Source of the DNA: Clostridia bacterium
Lineage (GTDB): Bacteria; Bacillota; Clostridia; Oscillospirales; Acutalibacteraceae
Assembly: GCA_900771085.1 (NCBI GenBank)
Contig: CAAGMR010000023.1
Location: 1-64,000 of the forward strand
DNA length: 64,000 nucleotides
Direction of reading: 5' to 3'
In this document: piece after piece, positions 25,190 through 35,189 of the stretch
How the letters are laid out: every line of letters begins with the position of its first letter
How positions within the stretch are numbered: position 1 is the first letter of the stretch
Notes under the pieces: generated by a model
What the model was told of the DNA's origin: nothing
Database searches by the model: none
Seen by the model: the letters and a program-made list of their open reading frames with translations, nothing else
Translations under genes and position numbers: made by a program

Positions 25190-27667
25190 TCAGTCTTCTC
25201 TATACTCTTCTGTAATGAAGGCTTCGAAGATGTCGCCTTCCTTGATATCATTGAACTTTTCAAGACCAATACCGCATTCGAAGTTCTGTGCAACTTCCTT
25301 AACGTCATCCTTGAAGCGACGAAGTGAAAGGATTTCATCTTCGGCAATGATGATACCGTCACGGATTACACGAATCTTGGCATTTCTTGCAATGTGACCT
25401 GCGATTACATAAGAACCTGCGATTGTACCTGCAGAAGAAATCTTGAATACGTTTCTTACTTCTGCACGTCCGATGTCAACATCACGATACTTCGGAGCAA
25501 GCATACCCTTGATAGCATCCTGAACATCGTTGATGCAATCGTAGATGATACGGTATGTTCTGATTTCAACGCCGTCTCTCTCGGCATTGTTCATAGCCTC
25601 TGTTTCAGGTCTTACGTTGAAGCCGATGATGATTGCATTTGAAGCATTTGCAAGCATTACGTCAGAATCAGCAATACCACCTGTAGCAGCGTGAATTACT
25701 CTTACGCGAACTTCTTCATTTGAAAGCTTTTCGAGACTCTGTCTGACTGCTTCAACAGAACCCTGAACGTCAGCCTTAACGATGATGTTAAGGTCCTTAA
25801 GTTCGCCTTCCTTGAGTGATGAGAAGAGGTTATCAAGAGTAACCTTTGTCTGTGCCTTGAACTGTTCTTCCTTGATAGCGTCCTTACGCTGTTCAACAAG
25901 CTCACGAGCAAGCTTTTCGTCAGAAACGGCATCGAATACGTCACCTGACATTGGAACTTCTGCAAGACCTGTTACCTCAACAGGAACTGATGGACCTGCT
26001 GTCTTTAAGTGCTTGCCGCGTTCATTGGTCATAACACGTACACGGCCAACTGCTGTACCTGCAACTACTGTGTCGCCCTGGTTAAGAGTACCATTCTGGA
26101 CAAGAAGAGTAGCTACAGGACCGCGCTGCTTATCAAGACTTGCTTCGATAACAACACCCTTGGCAGCTCTGTTAGGGTTAGCCTTGAGTTCAAGCATTTC
26201 TGCAACGAGAAGTACTGATTCAAGGAGCTGATCAAGGTTCATACCTGTCTTTGCTGATACAGGAACGCAGATTGTATCACCGCCCCACTCTTCAGGAACG
26301 ATTTCATGTTCTGTGAGCTGCTGCATGATTTTATCAACTGTTGAGCCCGGCTTATCCATCTTGTTGATAGCAACAACAATTGGGATTTCAGCGGCTTTTG
26401 CATGGTTAATAGCCTCGATTGTCTGTGGCATGATACCGTCGTCAGCTGCAACAACAAGGATTGCAATATCGGTAGCCATGGCACCACGTGCACGCATTTC
26501 TGTGAATGCTGCATGGCCCGGTGTATCGAGGAATGTAAGCATCTTGCCGTTTACTTCAACACGATAAGCACCGATTGCCTGTGTGATACCGCCTGCCTCA
26601 GTTGAGGTTACGCTTGTATTTCTGATTGCATCGAGGATAGAAGTCTTACCGTGGTCAACGTGACCCATAACACAGATAACCGGATCTCTTGGAAGAAGAT
26701 CTGTCTCGTTATCTTCTGTGTCATCGATAATTCTTTCTTCGATGGTTACAACAACTTCTCTTTCTACCTTTGCGCCAAGTTCCTCGGCAACAATTGTAGC
26801 TGTATCGAAGTCAATTACGTCATTAACTGATGCCATCTGTCCGAGCATCATAAGCTTTTTGATTACTTCAGCAGCTGTCATACGAAGACGTTCAGCAAGC
26901 TGACCAACTGTAATCTCGTCACCAACCTTGATTACAATCTGCTTCTTTGCACGTTCAGCTGCAATTCTCTTAAGTCTGTCTGCTTCAGATTCACGCTTCT
27001 TGGACTTAACGCCTCTGTTCTTTCTGTACTGCTGAGACTTCTGCTTAAGCTTCTGCTTGTTTGAAGAAACTCTGTCGTTGCTTCTTGTTTCAGGGTTAAG
27101 CTGATCATACTTTTCGTTGTACTTCTCGAGGTCAACATTCTGAACTCGGGTGTCAATTGTACGAGCTTCGCCCTTTGTTCTTGACTGCATTGGCTTGTTG
27201 TCAGGCTTGTCTGCTTTCTTCTGGAAAGGATGAGGATCAGCGTTTACCTTTGGCTTTGCAGGAGCCTCAGGTTTCTTCTGAACAGGCTTCTCCTTCTTTG
27301 GAGCCGGCTTGCTGTCCTTTACCTGAGCAGGTTTACTCTTTTCTGCAGGCTTCTTTGCAGGTGTCTGTTCCTTTGCAGGAGCAGGTTTCTTTGCAGGAGC
27401 CTGAGATTTTTCTTCCTTCTTTGGTGCAGGCTTCTCAGCCTTCTTTGGTGCTGCAGGCTTTTCATTCTGCATTGCAAAATAAGCATCAAAGCTTTCAACC
27501 TGATGTTTCTGTGTGTAGTACTCAAATACGAGGTTAAGCTCGTCATCAGTGAGTGCTGTCATATGTTTCTTCGGCTCTTCAAAATGAGAGTCGAGTAATG
27601 TTATTACGTCTTTGCTAGGCTGTTCAAAGTCCTTAGCAACTTCATGTACTCTGTATTTAACTACCAT
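25190..27667 (-). CDS. infB: Translation initiation factor IF-2
   Basis: An 825-aa GTPase that recruits initiator tRNA to the 30S subunit. An N-terminal conserved piece (1-60) is followed by a low-complexity Lys/Pro/Ala linker (about 68-160) and a basic stretch (200-245). The IF2_N domain comes before the G domain, which has G1 GHVDHGKT at 335-342, DTPGHAAF and NKMDK. The C-terminal domains are complete. It overlaps the L7Ae-like gene by one base. Confidence 0.97.
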   Translation of the reverse strand: MVVKYRVHEVAKDFEQPSKDVITLLDSHFEEPKKHMTALTDDELNLVFEYYTQKHQVESFDAYFAMQNEKPAAPKKAEKPAPKKEEKSQAPAKKPAPAKEQTPAKKPAEKSKPAQVKDSKPAPKKEKPVQKKPEAPAKPKVNADPHPFQKKADKPDNKPMQSRTKGEARTIDTRVQNVDLEKYNEKYDQLNPETRSNDRVSSNKQKLKQKSQQYRKNRGVKSKKRESEADRLKRIAAERAKKQIVIKVGDEITVGQLAERLRMTAAEVIKKLMMLGQMASVNDVIDFDTATIVAEELGAKVEREVVVTIEERIIDDTEDNETDLLPRDPVICVMGHVDHGKTSILDAIRNTSVTSTEAGGITQAIGAYRVEVNGKMLTFLDTPGHAAFTEMRARGAMATDIAILVVAADDGIMPQTIEAINHAKAAEIPIVVAINKMDKPGSTVDKIMQQLTEHEIVPEEWGGDTICVPVSAKTGMNLDQLLESVLLVAEMLELKANPNRAAKGVVIEASLDKQRGPVATLLVQNGTLNQGDTVVAGTAVGRVRVMTNERGKHLKTAGPSVPVEVTGLAEVPMSGDVFDAVSDEKLARELVEQRKDAIKEEQFKAQTKVTLDNLFSSLKEGELKDLNIIVKADVQGSVEAVRQSLEKLSNEEVRVRVIHAATGGIADSDVMLANASNAIIIGFNVRPETEAMNNAERDGVEIRTYRIIYDCINDVQDAIKGMLAPKYRDVDIGRAEVRNVFKISSAGTIAGSYVIAGHIARNAKIRVIRDGIIIAEDEILSLRRFKDDVKEVAQNFECGIGLEKFNDIKEGDIFEAFITEEYRED

Positions 27668-27987
27668 TAATGTAATTCCTCCTCTGAAAGAAGCTCTTTA
27701 AGCTTCGAAGCAAATCCGGCATCGTTTACTGTAAAAACGGCTGCCTTTTGGCCTGTCGCCATATAAACGTCGAGCATACTGCAATCAAGTTCATAAAGCG
27801 GGATGTTTCTATCACCAAATACAACTGTTTCTCTAAATTCGTTCTTTAGCCGCTCCGAAGCATCAGCTGTCAGGAAACAAAGTTTTGCTTTTCCTTTTTG
27901 AATAGATTCGAAGGCAGCATCGTGACCACCGGAAAACTTCCCGGCACGTCGCGCAAGACCGAAAAAGTTAAGTACTTTCGCATTCAT
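27667..27987 (-). CDS. L7Ae-family RNA-binding protein (YlxQ type)
   Basis: A 106-aa protein of the L7Ae/L30e superfamily. [13 protein letters not shown] [14 protein letters not shown] and the [10 protein letters not shown] core are visible. In Firmicutes this small gene lies between rnpM and infB and may bind kink-turn RNA. It overlaps rnpM by 20 bp and infB by one base, so translation is coupled. Confidence 0.88.
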   Translation of the reverse strand: MNAKVLNFFGLARRAGKFSGGHDAAFESIQKGKAKLCFLTADASERLKNEFRETVVFGDRNIPLYELDCSMLDVYMATGQKAAVFTVNDAGFASKLKELLSEEELH

Positions 27988-28246
27988 CTTTTTTCAGGTC
28001 CGCCTCCATCCTGTCATAAATTTCTTCAGGAATTGTAAGTTTAAACTCTCTGTCAAAGCGGTGAGCCTTTCTCGCAGCCTTAAGGCAGTCAATATTTCTG
28101 CAAATATATGCACCTCTTCCCGGCATCTTTCCGGTGAGGTCAAGGGATATATCCCCTTCCTTATTCTTAACTACTCTGATAAGTTCCTGCTTCGGTTTCA
28201 TTTCCATGCAACCGAGACAGCGTCTCAAAGGCGTTTTCTTTGGCAT
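27968..28246 (-). CDS. rnpM: RNase P modulator RnpM/YlxR
   Basis: A 92-aa DUF448 protein. The hallmarks are RRCLGCMEMKPKQELIRVV and GRGAYICRNIDCL, with four cysteines available. The Bacillus family member has been reported to modulate RNase P. It sits between nusA and infB as in other Firmicutes. Confidence 0.9.
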   Translation of the reverse strand: MPKKTPLRRCLGCMEMKPKQELIRVVKNKEGDISLDLTGKMPGRGAYICRNIDCLKAARKAHRFDREFKLTIPEEIYDRMEADLKKDECEST

Positions 28247-28275
28247 CGTTTCACCACTTTCAACTAATTTCCCAA

Positions 28276-29403
28276 TTATTCTTCAACTATAAAGTCTTCG
28301 CTATCGTCTTCTTTATTAGGAGACTCATAAAATCCGCTTTCCGGATTGATATCTATCTTCCAGCCGGTAAGCTTTGCTGCAAGTCTTGCATTCTGACCTC
28401 TGTTACCGATTGCAAGTGAAAGCTGTGTATCAGGAACAATTACCTTACAAAGCTTTTCTTCTTCTGAAAGGATTTCCACGTCAATTACATCTGCAGGAGC
28501 GAGTGCTGCTGCAATGAACTTTGCAGGATCAGGATTGAAAGGAACGATATCAATCTTCTCACCTGCAAGCATATCAACGATATTGCTTACACGTGCGCCG
28601 CGTGTACCGATACATGCACCAACAGCATCTACGTCCTTGTCTTCGCTGTAAACAGCAATCTTTGTACGTGAACCTGCTTCACGAGATACTTCCTTAACTT
28701 CAACAACGCCATCATAAATCTCAGGTACTTCAGCCTCAAAGAGTCTGCGTACAAGACCGGGATGTGTACGTGAAATCATAGCCTTAGGGCCCTTCTCTGT
28801 CTCACGAACTTCAACGATGTAAACCTTGATAAGGTCGCCTTCTGTAAGAACCTCACCCGGAATCTGCTCGCTCTTTGGAAGAAGAGCTTCAGCCTTGCCG
28901 ATTGTGATTGTGGCATTGCCGTTCATAGGGTTAATTGTTGAAACCTTGGCAGTAACATTTTCCTGGTTGTGGTTTCTGAACTCCTGCATTGTCTGTCCAC
29001 GCTCTGCATCTCTGATACCCTGACGGATAACGTGCTTTGCTGTCTGAGCATCGATACGGCCGAAATTCTTTGTATTGAGAGGAATCTCAACAACATCGCC
29101 AACCATGGCGTTCTTATCATACTGATGAGCAGCCTCGATAAGAATTTCTGTATCTTCATCCTCAATTTCCTCTACAACAGTTTTCTTGAGGTACATGCTG
29201 AACTTTCTGTTTTCAGGATCGATTGTGCAGAATACAACGTCTTTTCCGTTGTAGTTTTTCTTTTCAGCGACTACAAGTGCATTTGCAATCTTTTCATAAA
29301 GTAAATCGGCAGGAACTCCTGTATCTTCTGCAAGAGCGCTTACCGCAGCAAAAATCTCATCGATATCAGCTGTAGCCGACTTTTTTGTACTCTTTCTAGC
29401 CAT
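28276..29403 (-). CDS. nusA: Transcription termination/antitermination factor NusA
   Basis: A 375-aa NusA with the N-terminal RNA polymerase-binding domain, an S1 domain and two KH domains (GACIGTRGARVSNI and AIGNRGQNARLAAKL). It lacks the extra C-terminal acidic repeats of proteobacterial NusA, as is normal in Firmicutes, and ends in a short acidic tail. It follows rimP by 23 bp. Confidence 0.96.
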   Translation of the reverse strand: MARKSTKKSATADIDEIFAAVSALAEDTGVPADLLYEKIANALVVAEKKNYNGKDVVFCTIDPENRKFSMYLKKTVVEEIEDEDTEILIEAAHQYDKNAMVGDVVEIPLNTKNFGRIDAQTAKHVIRQGIRDAERGQTMQEFRNHNQENVTAKVSTINPMNGNATITIGKAEALLPKSEQIPGEVLTEGDLIKVYIVEVRETEKGPKAMISRTHPGLVRRLFEAEVPEIYDGVVEVKEVSREAGSRTKIAVYSEDKDVDAVGACIGTRGARVSNIVDMLAGEKIDIVPFNPDPAKFIAAALAPADVIDVEILSEEEKLCKVIVPDTQLSLAIGNRGQNARLAAKLTGWKIDINPESGFYESPNKEDDSEDFIVEE

Positions 29404-29426
29404 TTGAGTTAGTCATCCTTTCGTTA

Positions 29427-29918
29427 TCAATCAATGTATGAGCTGAAGTCATCCAGTTTTACATATGATGCTTCTTTTTTATTAAATACAAAGTTTTTAC
29501 CGTCTTCGGTCAAAACTTCAACATTGCCGTTATCATAGCTTTCAAGTGTTCCCTTGAACTCTCTTACACCGTCAAGCGGTCTGATAAGTTTAAAAAATAT
29601 AGGTGCGCCAATATACTTTTCAAAGTGCTCATCTCTTGTGAGAGGTCTCTCTGCACCCGGAGATGATACTTCAAGAGTGTAGCTGACGCTTATAGGGTCA
29701 GCCTTGTCAAGCGGCTCGTCAATAGCGTGTGTCATGTCGACGCAATCGTCTATTGAAATGCCTTCTTCCTTGTCAATGAAGATTCTGAGGTAATGTTCTG
29801 CGCCTTCTTTTACGAAGCGAACATCCCAGAGTTCAAGGCCAAGTTCTTCTGCAATAGGTTCTGCAATCTGGCGAACAATATTAACAACATTTCCGCCTTT
29901 GTTCTGCTTAGATGCCAT
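29427..29918 (-). CDS. rimP: Ribosome maturation factor RimP
   Basis: A 163-aa protein for 30S subunit maturation. LGLELWDVRFVKEG, LRIFIDKEEGISIDDC and LEVSSPGAERPL are the family core. GGGAGG precedes the ATG. It is the first gene of the nine-gene operon ending in ribF; a promoter and a leader hairpin lie upstream. Confidence 0.95.
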   Translation of the reverse strand: MASKQNKGGNVVNIVRQIAEPIAEELGLELWDVRFVKEGAEHYLRIFIDKEEGISIDDCVDMTHAIDEPLDKADPISVSYTLEVSSPGAERPLTRDEHFEKYIGAPIFFKLIRPLDGVREFKGTLESYDNGNVEVLTEDGKNFVFNKKEASYVKLDDFSSYID

Positions 29919-29947
29919 TGTTAACCTCCCATTTTCTCATATAAACA

Positions 29948-29979
29948 ATGAAGAGCGGCTCCCGCGAGCCACTCTTCAT
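29948..29979 (-). promoter_or_regulatory. Leader hairpin of the rimP-nusA operon
   Basis: ATGAAGAG-x-GGCTC pairs with GAGCC-x-CTCTTCAT (13 bp, one mismatch, 4-nt loop). It lies between the rimP promoter and rimP. The minus flank TTGTTTATAT is T-rich but broken. It could be the proS terminator or an attenuator of the operon; its place downstream of the promoter favours a leader role. Confidence 0.5.
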
Positions 29980-30005
29980 AATTATCAACTATGAACTTTA
30001 CAAGC

Positions 30006-30034
30006 ATTTTAGCATAAGCTTCACAAGAGTTCAA
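30006..30034 (-). promoter_or_regulatory. Promoter of the rimP-nusA-infB operon
   Basis: Minus-strand TTGAAC (30029-30034), a 17-nt spacer and TAAAAT (30006-30011), in the gap after proS. Confidence 0.7.
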
Positions 30035-30060
30035 GCAATAATTACTGCGTGGAATAAGCC

Positions 30061-31500
30061 TTAATAAGCTTTTCCCCACAGAACCATGGTTCTTGCCGGT
30101 TTTCCGCAGCAGACACATTTATCGCTGATATTCTCCTGATCGAATGGAATGCATCGAGAGCCAACGCCTGTCTCTTCCTTAACCTTTTCTTCGCACTCAG
30201 GGCTTTCACACCACATTGCGCGAACAAGGCCATCGCCGTTTTCCTTGAGAGCAGTCTTGATTTCATCGATTGTCTTTACACGATAGGTCTTGTTTTCTCT
30301 GTTCTCCATTGCTCTGTCAAAGAGACCCTGTCTTACTTCTTCGAGCTTCTGAGCTACAGCTTCATTGAGATTATCAAGACTTACGAAAGTCTTTTCTCTG
30401 TTATGTCTTGTAACGATTACGCACTGGTTGTTCTCAATGTCGCGAGGACCGATTTCTATACGTACAGGAACGCCCTTCATTTCGTATTCTGCAAACTTCC
30501 ATCCAGGGCTGTTGTCAGAATCGTCGAGTTTTACTCTAAAGTCTTTTGCAAGAGCTTCCTTTACTTCAGTTGCCTTTTCAATAACGCCAGGCTTGTGTGA
30601 AGCAACCGGAATGATAGCTACCTGGATAGGTGCTACTGCAGGTGGAAGAGCAAGTCCGTTGTCATCGCCGTGAGTCATGATGATAGCGCCGATAAGTCTT
30701 GTTGTCATACCCCATGATGTTTCAAATGGAGCCTGAAGCTTGCCTTCCTTGTTCTGGAACTGAATTCCGAATGCCTTTGCAAATCCATCACCAAAGTAGT
30801 GAGATGTACCTGCCTGAAGAGCTTTACCATCATGCATAAGTGCTTCAATGGCATAAGTAGCTTCTGCGCCGGCAAATTTATCACTTTCTGTCTTGCGACC
30901 ACGAACTACAGGCATTGCAAGTTCGTTCTCGCAGAAATCAGCATAAATGTTGAGCATCTGCTCTGTTTCGGCAATAGCCTCCTCAGCAGTTGCATGAATT
31001 GTATGACCTTCCTGCCAGAGGAATTCTCTTGAACGGAGGAATGGTCTTGTGGTCTTCTCCCAGCGAACTACGCTAACCCACTGGTTATAGAGCTTTGGAA
31101 GATCTCTGTATGACTGAACAATATTTGCGAAGTGTTCACAGAAAAGAGTTTCAGATGTAGGTCTTACACAAAGTCTCTCTTCAAGTTCCTCACTGCCGCC
31201 ATGTGTTACCCAGGCAACTTCCGGAGCAAATCCGGCAATATGATCTTTTTCTTTATTGAGAAGGCTCTCAGGAATAAACATTGGCATGTTTACGTTTTCA
31301 TGTCCTGTTTCCTTGAATCTTCTGTCGAGGATACCCTGGATATTTTCCCAGATAGCATAGCCGTATGGTCTGATTACCATGCAGCCCTTTACGCTTGTAT
31401 AATCGATAAGTTCAGCCTTTTTTACAATGTCTGTATACCACTGTGCAAAGTCGACATCCATTGAGGTGATGTCATTAACCATTTTCTTCTGGTTTGCCAT
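30061..31500 (-). CDS. proS: Prolyl-tRNA synthetase, archaeal/eukaryotic type
   Basis: A 479-aa class II synthetase of the short type without the bacterial INS editing insertion. It has class II motif 2 ([12 protein letters not shown] with [21 protein letters not shown]). The C-terminal zinc-type domain carries cysteines (CESPECEEK and CVCCGK) and ends in Tyr, as usual in this form. Many clostridia and Bacteroidetes use it. The promoter lies inside the acpP terminator. No T-box is seen in the 50-nt leader. Confidence 0.95.
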   Translation of the reverse strand: MANQKKMVNDITSMDVDFAQWYTDIVKKAELIDYTSVKGCMVIRPYGYAIWENIQGILDRRFKETGHENVNMPMFIPESLLNKEKDHIAGFAPEVAWVTHGGSEELEERLCVRPTSETLFCEHFANIVQSYRDLPKLYNQWVSVVRWEKTTRPFLRSREFLWQEGHTIHATAEEAIAETEQMLNIYADFCENELAMPVVRGRKTESDKFAGAEATYAIEALMHDGKALQAGTSHYFGDGFAKAFGIQFQNKEGKLQAPFETSWGMTTRLIGAIIMTHGDDNGLALPPAVAPIQVAIIPVASHKPGVIEKATEVKEALAKDFRVKLDDSDNSPGWKFAEYEMKGVPVRIEIGPRDIENNQCVIVTRHNREKTFVSLDNLNEAVAQKLEEVRQGLFDRAMENRENKTYRVKTIDEIKTALKENGDGLVRAMWCESPECEEKVKEETGVGSRCIPFDQENISDKCVCCGKPARTMVLWGKAY

Positions 31501-31550
31501 AGATTTTTCGCACCCTTTCGCACGCTCAAAAGCGTGAATTACAACCCCGT

Positions 31551-31579
31551 ATTATATAGTATAAAAAAGCCCGCGTCAA
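31551..31579 (-). promoter_or_regulatory. proS promoter embedded in the acpP terminator
   Basis: Minus-strand TTGACG (31574-31579), a 17-nt spacer and perfect TATAAT (31551-31556). The -35 box lies in the loop and stem of the acpP terminator, and its T tract is the spacer. Confidence 0.8.
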
Positions 31580-31591
31580 ACACGCGGGCTT
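31563..31591 (-). terminator. acpP terminator
   Basis: AAGCCCGCGT pairs with ACGCGGGCTT around a 5-nt loop, followed on the minus strand by a run of T residues. It overlaps the proS promoter. Confidence 0.85.
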
Positions 31592-31609
31592 AATTAATCA
31601 GTTTATTTA

Positions 31610-31840
31610 TCAGCCTACAAGACTTTCGATAACCTTGACAGCATCGCCGACAGTCTTTACACCGTCGAGTCCATCTTCAGGAACCTCAACGCCAAATTCA
31701 TCTTCAATAGACATAACGAGGTCTACAACATCAATGCTGTCTACTCCGAGATCTTCAAGAAGAAGAGCGTCCATTGTAATGTCAGCTGCGTCAACATCAA
31801 TCTGTTCAGCAAGAATTCTCTGAATTGTTTCAAATACCAT
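31610..31840 (-). CDS. acpP: Acyl carrier protein
   Basis: A 76-aa acidic carrier protein. The phosphopantetheine serine is in LGVDSIDVVDLV. Size and charge are typical. GGAGGG precedes the ATG. It is monocistronic with a consensus promoter and a terminator. The preceding SDR gene could read into it, since no terminator separates them. Confidence 0.95.
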   Translation of the reverse strand: MVFETIQRILAEQIDVDAADITMDALLLEDLGVDSIDVVDLVMSIEDEFGVEVPEDGLDGVKTVGDAVKVIESLVG

Positions 31841-31879
31841 TGTTATTCCCTCCGTGGGTTTTTTTAACTTCCATATAAA

Positions 31880-31908
31880 GTTATATATAGTTGATTTTCG
31901 TTTGTCAA
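31880..31908 (-). promoter_or_regulatory. acpP promoter
   Basis: Minus-strand TTGACA (31903-31908, perfect), a 17-nt spacer and TATAAC (31880-31885). Confidence 0.85.
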
Positions 31909-31948
31909 TACGAGTTACGGAAGAAAAAAGTATTAAATTTTTAACAAT

Positions 31949-32803
31949 TTAGCCCTTGCCTAAAAGCTTCATTACCTTGTAGAGACCGCCTACGAAATAC
32001 TTGTAAGCAGGGTCGATGATGAATGGTGGAATAGGATCGATAAGACCAAGGTACCATGTGTTCTTAATCTTATAGTTTCTCTTTGGCTTCTTTGAGTAAA
32101 TTGCGTCCATTACGCCTTCAACAAGATACTTCTTGTCATGAGCAGAAGACATTGCAACTGTCATGAGAGGGCTAAGAACTGTAAGAACAGGCTTATAGTA
32201 CTTGGTTGACTTGAGAAGCTTAGCATAACCGGCATTTGCCTGACCATGCATGTTTGTCTTGAATGAACCAGGCTGAATCTTGATAACAGGAATATCAAGG
32301 AAGAGAAGTTCACGGCGAAGACCGATTGTATATGCTTCAATAGCCCACTTTGTAATAGCGTATGGTGAGTTGAATGGCTGTGGCTGTTCCCAACCGCACT
32401 CAGATGAGAAGTTGATGATACGGCTTCCCTTTGAAAGGAGTGGGAAGAGAGCTTCGTTTACTCTGATCATACCCATGATGTTGATTCTGATCATGAATTC
32501 CATTGTTTCTGCAGCGCCAGGCTCAACAAGAGAAGCCATTGTGTGTACGCCTGCAGCGTTAACGATAACATCAATATGATCTGTATACTTTTTAACTGTC
32601 TCAACCATGTTTGCAACTGAATCTGCGTCTGAGATATCTGTTGCTACAGGAATTACACAGTCACCGAGCTGTTCAGCAAGTGCATTAAGAGTAGCCTCTG
32701 TTCTACCTGCTGCAAAAATAGTCCAACCACCACGTTTAACAAGTTCTTCGATGCAAGCTGCTGCAAGTCCGCCGGCTGCACCTGTGACAAATGCGTATTT
32801 CAT
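31949..32803 (-). CDS. Short-chain dehydrogenase/reductase
   Basis: A 284-aa NAD(P)-dependent SDR. The cofactor motif is TGAAGGLAAA near residue 8. NAAG is at about 84, and the active-site Ser and Y-x3-K are in NFSSECGW and SPYAITKW. The C-terminal part (about 200-284) is longer than in classical SDRs. The substrate is unknown. Neighbouring acpP hints at lipid metabolism, but the sequence is not close to FabG. GTGGG before the ATG is a weak ribosome site. Confidence 0.88.
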   Translation of the reverse strand: MKYAFVTGAAGGLAAACIEELVKRGGWTIFAAGRTEATLNALAEQLGDCVIPVATDISDADSVANMVETVKKYTDHIDVIVNAAGVHTMASLVEPGAAETMEFMIRINIMGMIRVNEALFPLLSKGSRIINFSSECGWEQPQPFNSPYAITKWAIEAYTIGLRRELLFLDIPVIKIQPGSFKTNMHGQANAGYAKLLKSTKYYKPVLTVLSPLMTVAMSSAHDKKYLVEGVMDAIYSKKPKRNYKIKNTWYLGLIDPIPPFIIDPAYKYFVGGLYKVMKLLGKG

Positions 32804-33320
32804 TACTTTTACCCACTTTCGATAAACATAAAATGTTTAACATTTTCACCTAAATGTAAAAATGTTGAATTTCCAACGATATAATGTTACACTAAAACTC
32901 GCGCTTATTCAACGATATTTTATAGTTATTTTGACTACCATTCTGGTTTGACATTTATCAAACTCAAGTACTTAACCAAAACATTCGTGAATATGTATAC
33001 CAATATCGCGAATATTCACTAATTTCAGCAACGCGTTCCGCGGAACTATATGTAAAGTAAATTACCTTACACCTGTGCAAAACCCTGTCAACAAAGTGGA
33101 AAGTCATGTTTTTCGACAATTATTTTTCTTATTTGGAATATACCGTAGGCAAAATCGTAAAGATTTTTACTTGCTGTAAACAATCTCTTGAACATATTTT
33201 CTGTTTTAGAAATATAAATACTGTCGAATACTTATCAGTTAAACGCGAACAAGTAATGTTTCACGCTTTACTTTTACTTCATAAGTACTATTTTCGGTAC
33301 CAGCTACGTTTATTTACTCT
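32804..33320. other. Non-coding region with palindromes
   Basis: 517 bp without a credible gene. It holds a 17-bp palindrome AAAATGTT-T-AACATTTT (32830-32846) just upstream of the SDR gene, an inverted pair GTGAATAT/ATATTCAC (32987-33019, 17-bp spacer) and a 12-bp palindrome GTTCCGCGGAAC (33035-33046). These could be operators. A 74-codon plus-strand frame at 33106 has no ribosome site and was not called. Confidence 0.5.
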
Positions 33321-33356
33321 AAAAAAATAACCCCGCCGAATCATTTCCGGCGGGGT
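33321..33356 (-). terminator. pckG terminator
   Basis: ACCCCGCCG pairs with CGGCGGGGT, followed on the minus strand by TATTTTTTT. It lies 49 bp after the pckG stop. Confidence 0.85.
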
Positions 33357-33404
33357 CAATCATTAATTATAATTCAGTTTTTTGAATATTATACGATAAT
33401 TGAA

Positions 33405-35189
33405 TTACTGTACATTCTTCTTAAGAGTTTCAAGGCAATCATAGAGTTCTGCAGGAACTGTATCGCCAAGGCTCTTATAGAATTCTTCGATGCCCTTAGC
33501 TTCCTCAGCCCAGAGAGCCTTATCAACTGAAAGCATTTCCTTGAGTGATTCAGGAGTTACTTCATCCTCGATACCGCAGATGTTGATATCTTCCGGATAA
33601 GGAAGGTAACCGATTTCTGTTTCCTGAGCATCTACTTTGCCTTCGCATCTGTCAAGGATCCAAAGGAGTGCACGAAGGTTTTCACCGAAGCCAGGCCACA
33701 TGAAGTTTCCGTCATCGTCTTTTCTGAACCAGTTAACGTTGAAGATCTTTGGAGCTTTTTCAGGATCAAGTGTCTTACCGATATCAATCCAATGCTGGAA
33801 GTAAGTACCACAGTCATAACCGATGAATGGACGCATAGCCATCGGGTCACGACGAACAACACCAACTGCACCTGTTGCAGCAGCTGTTGTTTCAGATGCC
33901 ATTGAAGAACCTACAAATACACCATGGTTCCAGTCTCTTGACTGGTATACAAGCGGAGCAAGCTTTGCACGACGTCCGCCGAAGATCATTGCTGAAACCG
34001 GAACACCCTTTGGGTTTTCAAATTCGCTTGAGAGACAAGGGCAGTTTACAGCAGGAGCTGTAAAACGGCTGTTTGGATAAGCACCCTTTTCTTCTGATGT
34101 CTTACCGTTCCATGGGTTACCGAGCCAGTCTGTGGCATTTTCAGGAGCTTCCTTAGTCATGCCTTCCCACCATACTGTGTTATTTGAATTGTCAATTGCA
34201 ACGTTTGTGAATACTGTTCCCTTCTTGGTAGCAAGAAGAGCGTTAGGGTTTGATTTCATGCTTGTACCCGGAGCAACGCCGAAGAAGCCTGCTTCAGGGT
34301 TAACAGCATAGAGTCTGCCGTCTTCACCCTTACGGATCCATGAAATATCGTCGCCTACTGTCCATACTTTGTATCCCTGATCAGCGAAATACTTAGGTGG
34401 AATAAGCATTGCAAGGTTTGTCTTACCGCAAGCTGAAGGGAAAGCAGCTGTAATATACTTAACGTCTCCGTTTGGATATTCAACGCCGAGAATAAGCATA
34501 TGTTCTGCCTGCCAGCCTTCATGGAGCCCCTGGAAAGAAGCAAGTCTGAGTGCAAAGCACTTTTTACCCTGAAGAACGTTACCGCCGTAGCAGGAGTTCA
34601 CAGAATAAATTGCGTTGTCCTCAGGGAACTGGCAGATGTAACGGTCGTCAGGATTGCAGTCGCAGCTTGCATGAGTACCGCGAACCCAGTCTTCGCTATC
34701 ACCGATAGCATCGAGAACCGGCTTACCTACACGAGCCATAATAGCCATGTTGATTACTACGTAGATTGAATCTGTTACTTCAAGACCATACTTTGCAAAA
34801 GGTGAGCCTACAGCGCACATTGAGTAAGGAATAACATACATTGTCTTTCCTACATAGCTGTCCTTGATGATACCATCAAGAAGCTTGTATGTTTCTTCAG
34901 GATCCATCCAGTTATTAAGAGGGCCTGCCTCTTCTTTTGTCTTTGTACAAATAAATGTACGACCTTCTACTCGAGCTACGTCAGAAGGATCTGTACGATG
35001 GAAATAGCAGTCAGGAAGCTCTTCTTCATTAAGCTTAATGAATTCTCCTGTGCTAACAGCTTCAGCCTTGAGTGCGTCAAGCTGTTCTTCGGAACCGTCG
35101 ATCCATACTACCTTATCAGGGTTAAGAAGATCGATGCGAGTCTGAAGCCATTCAAGAATGCTCTTATTTTCTGTGAGATTTGCCATCAT
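33405..35189 (-). CDS. pckG: Phosphoenolpyruvate carboxykinase (GTP)
   Basis: A 594-aa GTP-type PEPCK that interconverts oxaloacetate and PEP. The P-loop with the reactive cysteine is FPSACGKTNLAM, and the GTP-class FGGRRAKLAPLVYQ segment is present. In anaerobes it often works in the PEP-to-oxaloacetate direction. The ATG at 35187-35189 has AAAGGAG close upstream; a second ATG follows directly. The 10 extra residues of the longest frame use a TTG without a ribosome site. Confidence 0.96.
   Translation of the reverse strand: MMANLTENKSILEWLQTRIDLLNPDKVVWIDGSEEQLDALKAEAVSTGEFIKLNEEELPDCYFHRTDPSDVARVEGRTFICTKTKEEAGPLNNWMDPEETYKLLDGIIKDSYVGKTMYVIPYSMCAVGSPFAKYGLEVTDSIYVVINMAIMARVGKPVLDAIGDSEDWVRGTHASCDCNPDDRYICQFPEDNAIYSVNSCYGGNVLQGKKCFALRLASFQGLHEGWQAEHMLILGVEYPNGDVKYITAAFPSACGKTNLAMLIPPKYFADQGYKVWTVGDDISWIRKGEDGRLYAVNPEAGFFGVAPGTSMKSNPNALLATKKGTVFTNVAIDNSNNTVWWEGMTKEAPENATDWLGNPWNGKTSEEKGAYPNSRFTAPAVNCPCLSSEFENPKGVPVSAMIFGGRRAKLAPLVYQSRDWNHGVFVGSSMASETTAAATGAVGVVRRDPMAMRPFIGYDCGTYFQHWIDIGKTLDPEKAPKIFNVNWFRKDDDGNFMWPGFGENLRALLWILDRCEGKVDAQETEIGYLPYPEDINICGIEDEVTPESLKEMLSVDKALWAEEAKGIEEFYKSLGDTVPAELYDCLETLKKNVQ

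Noticed and set aside
33035..33046. GTTCCGCGGAAC as a possible LexA box.
   Set aside because: Gram-positive LexA boxes have GAAC-N4-GTTC, the opposite arrangement, and no SOS gene is adjacent.
33106..33330. A 74-codon plus-strand frame downstream of pckG.
   Set aside because: It has no ribosome site and runs into the pckG terminator, so it is more likely a chance frame.
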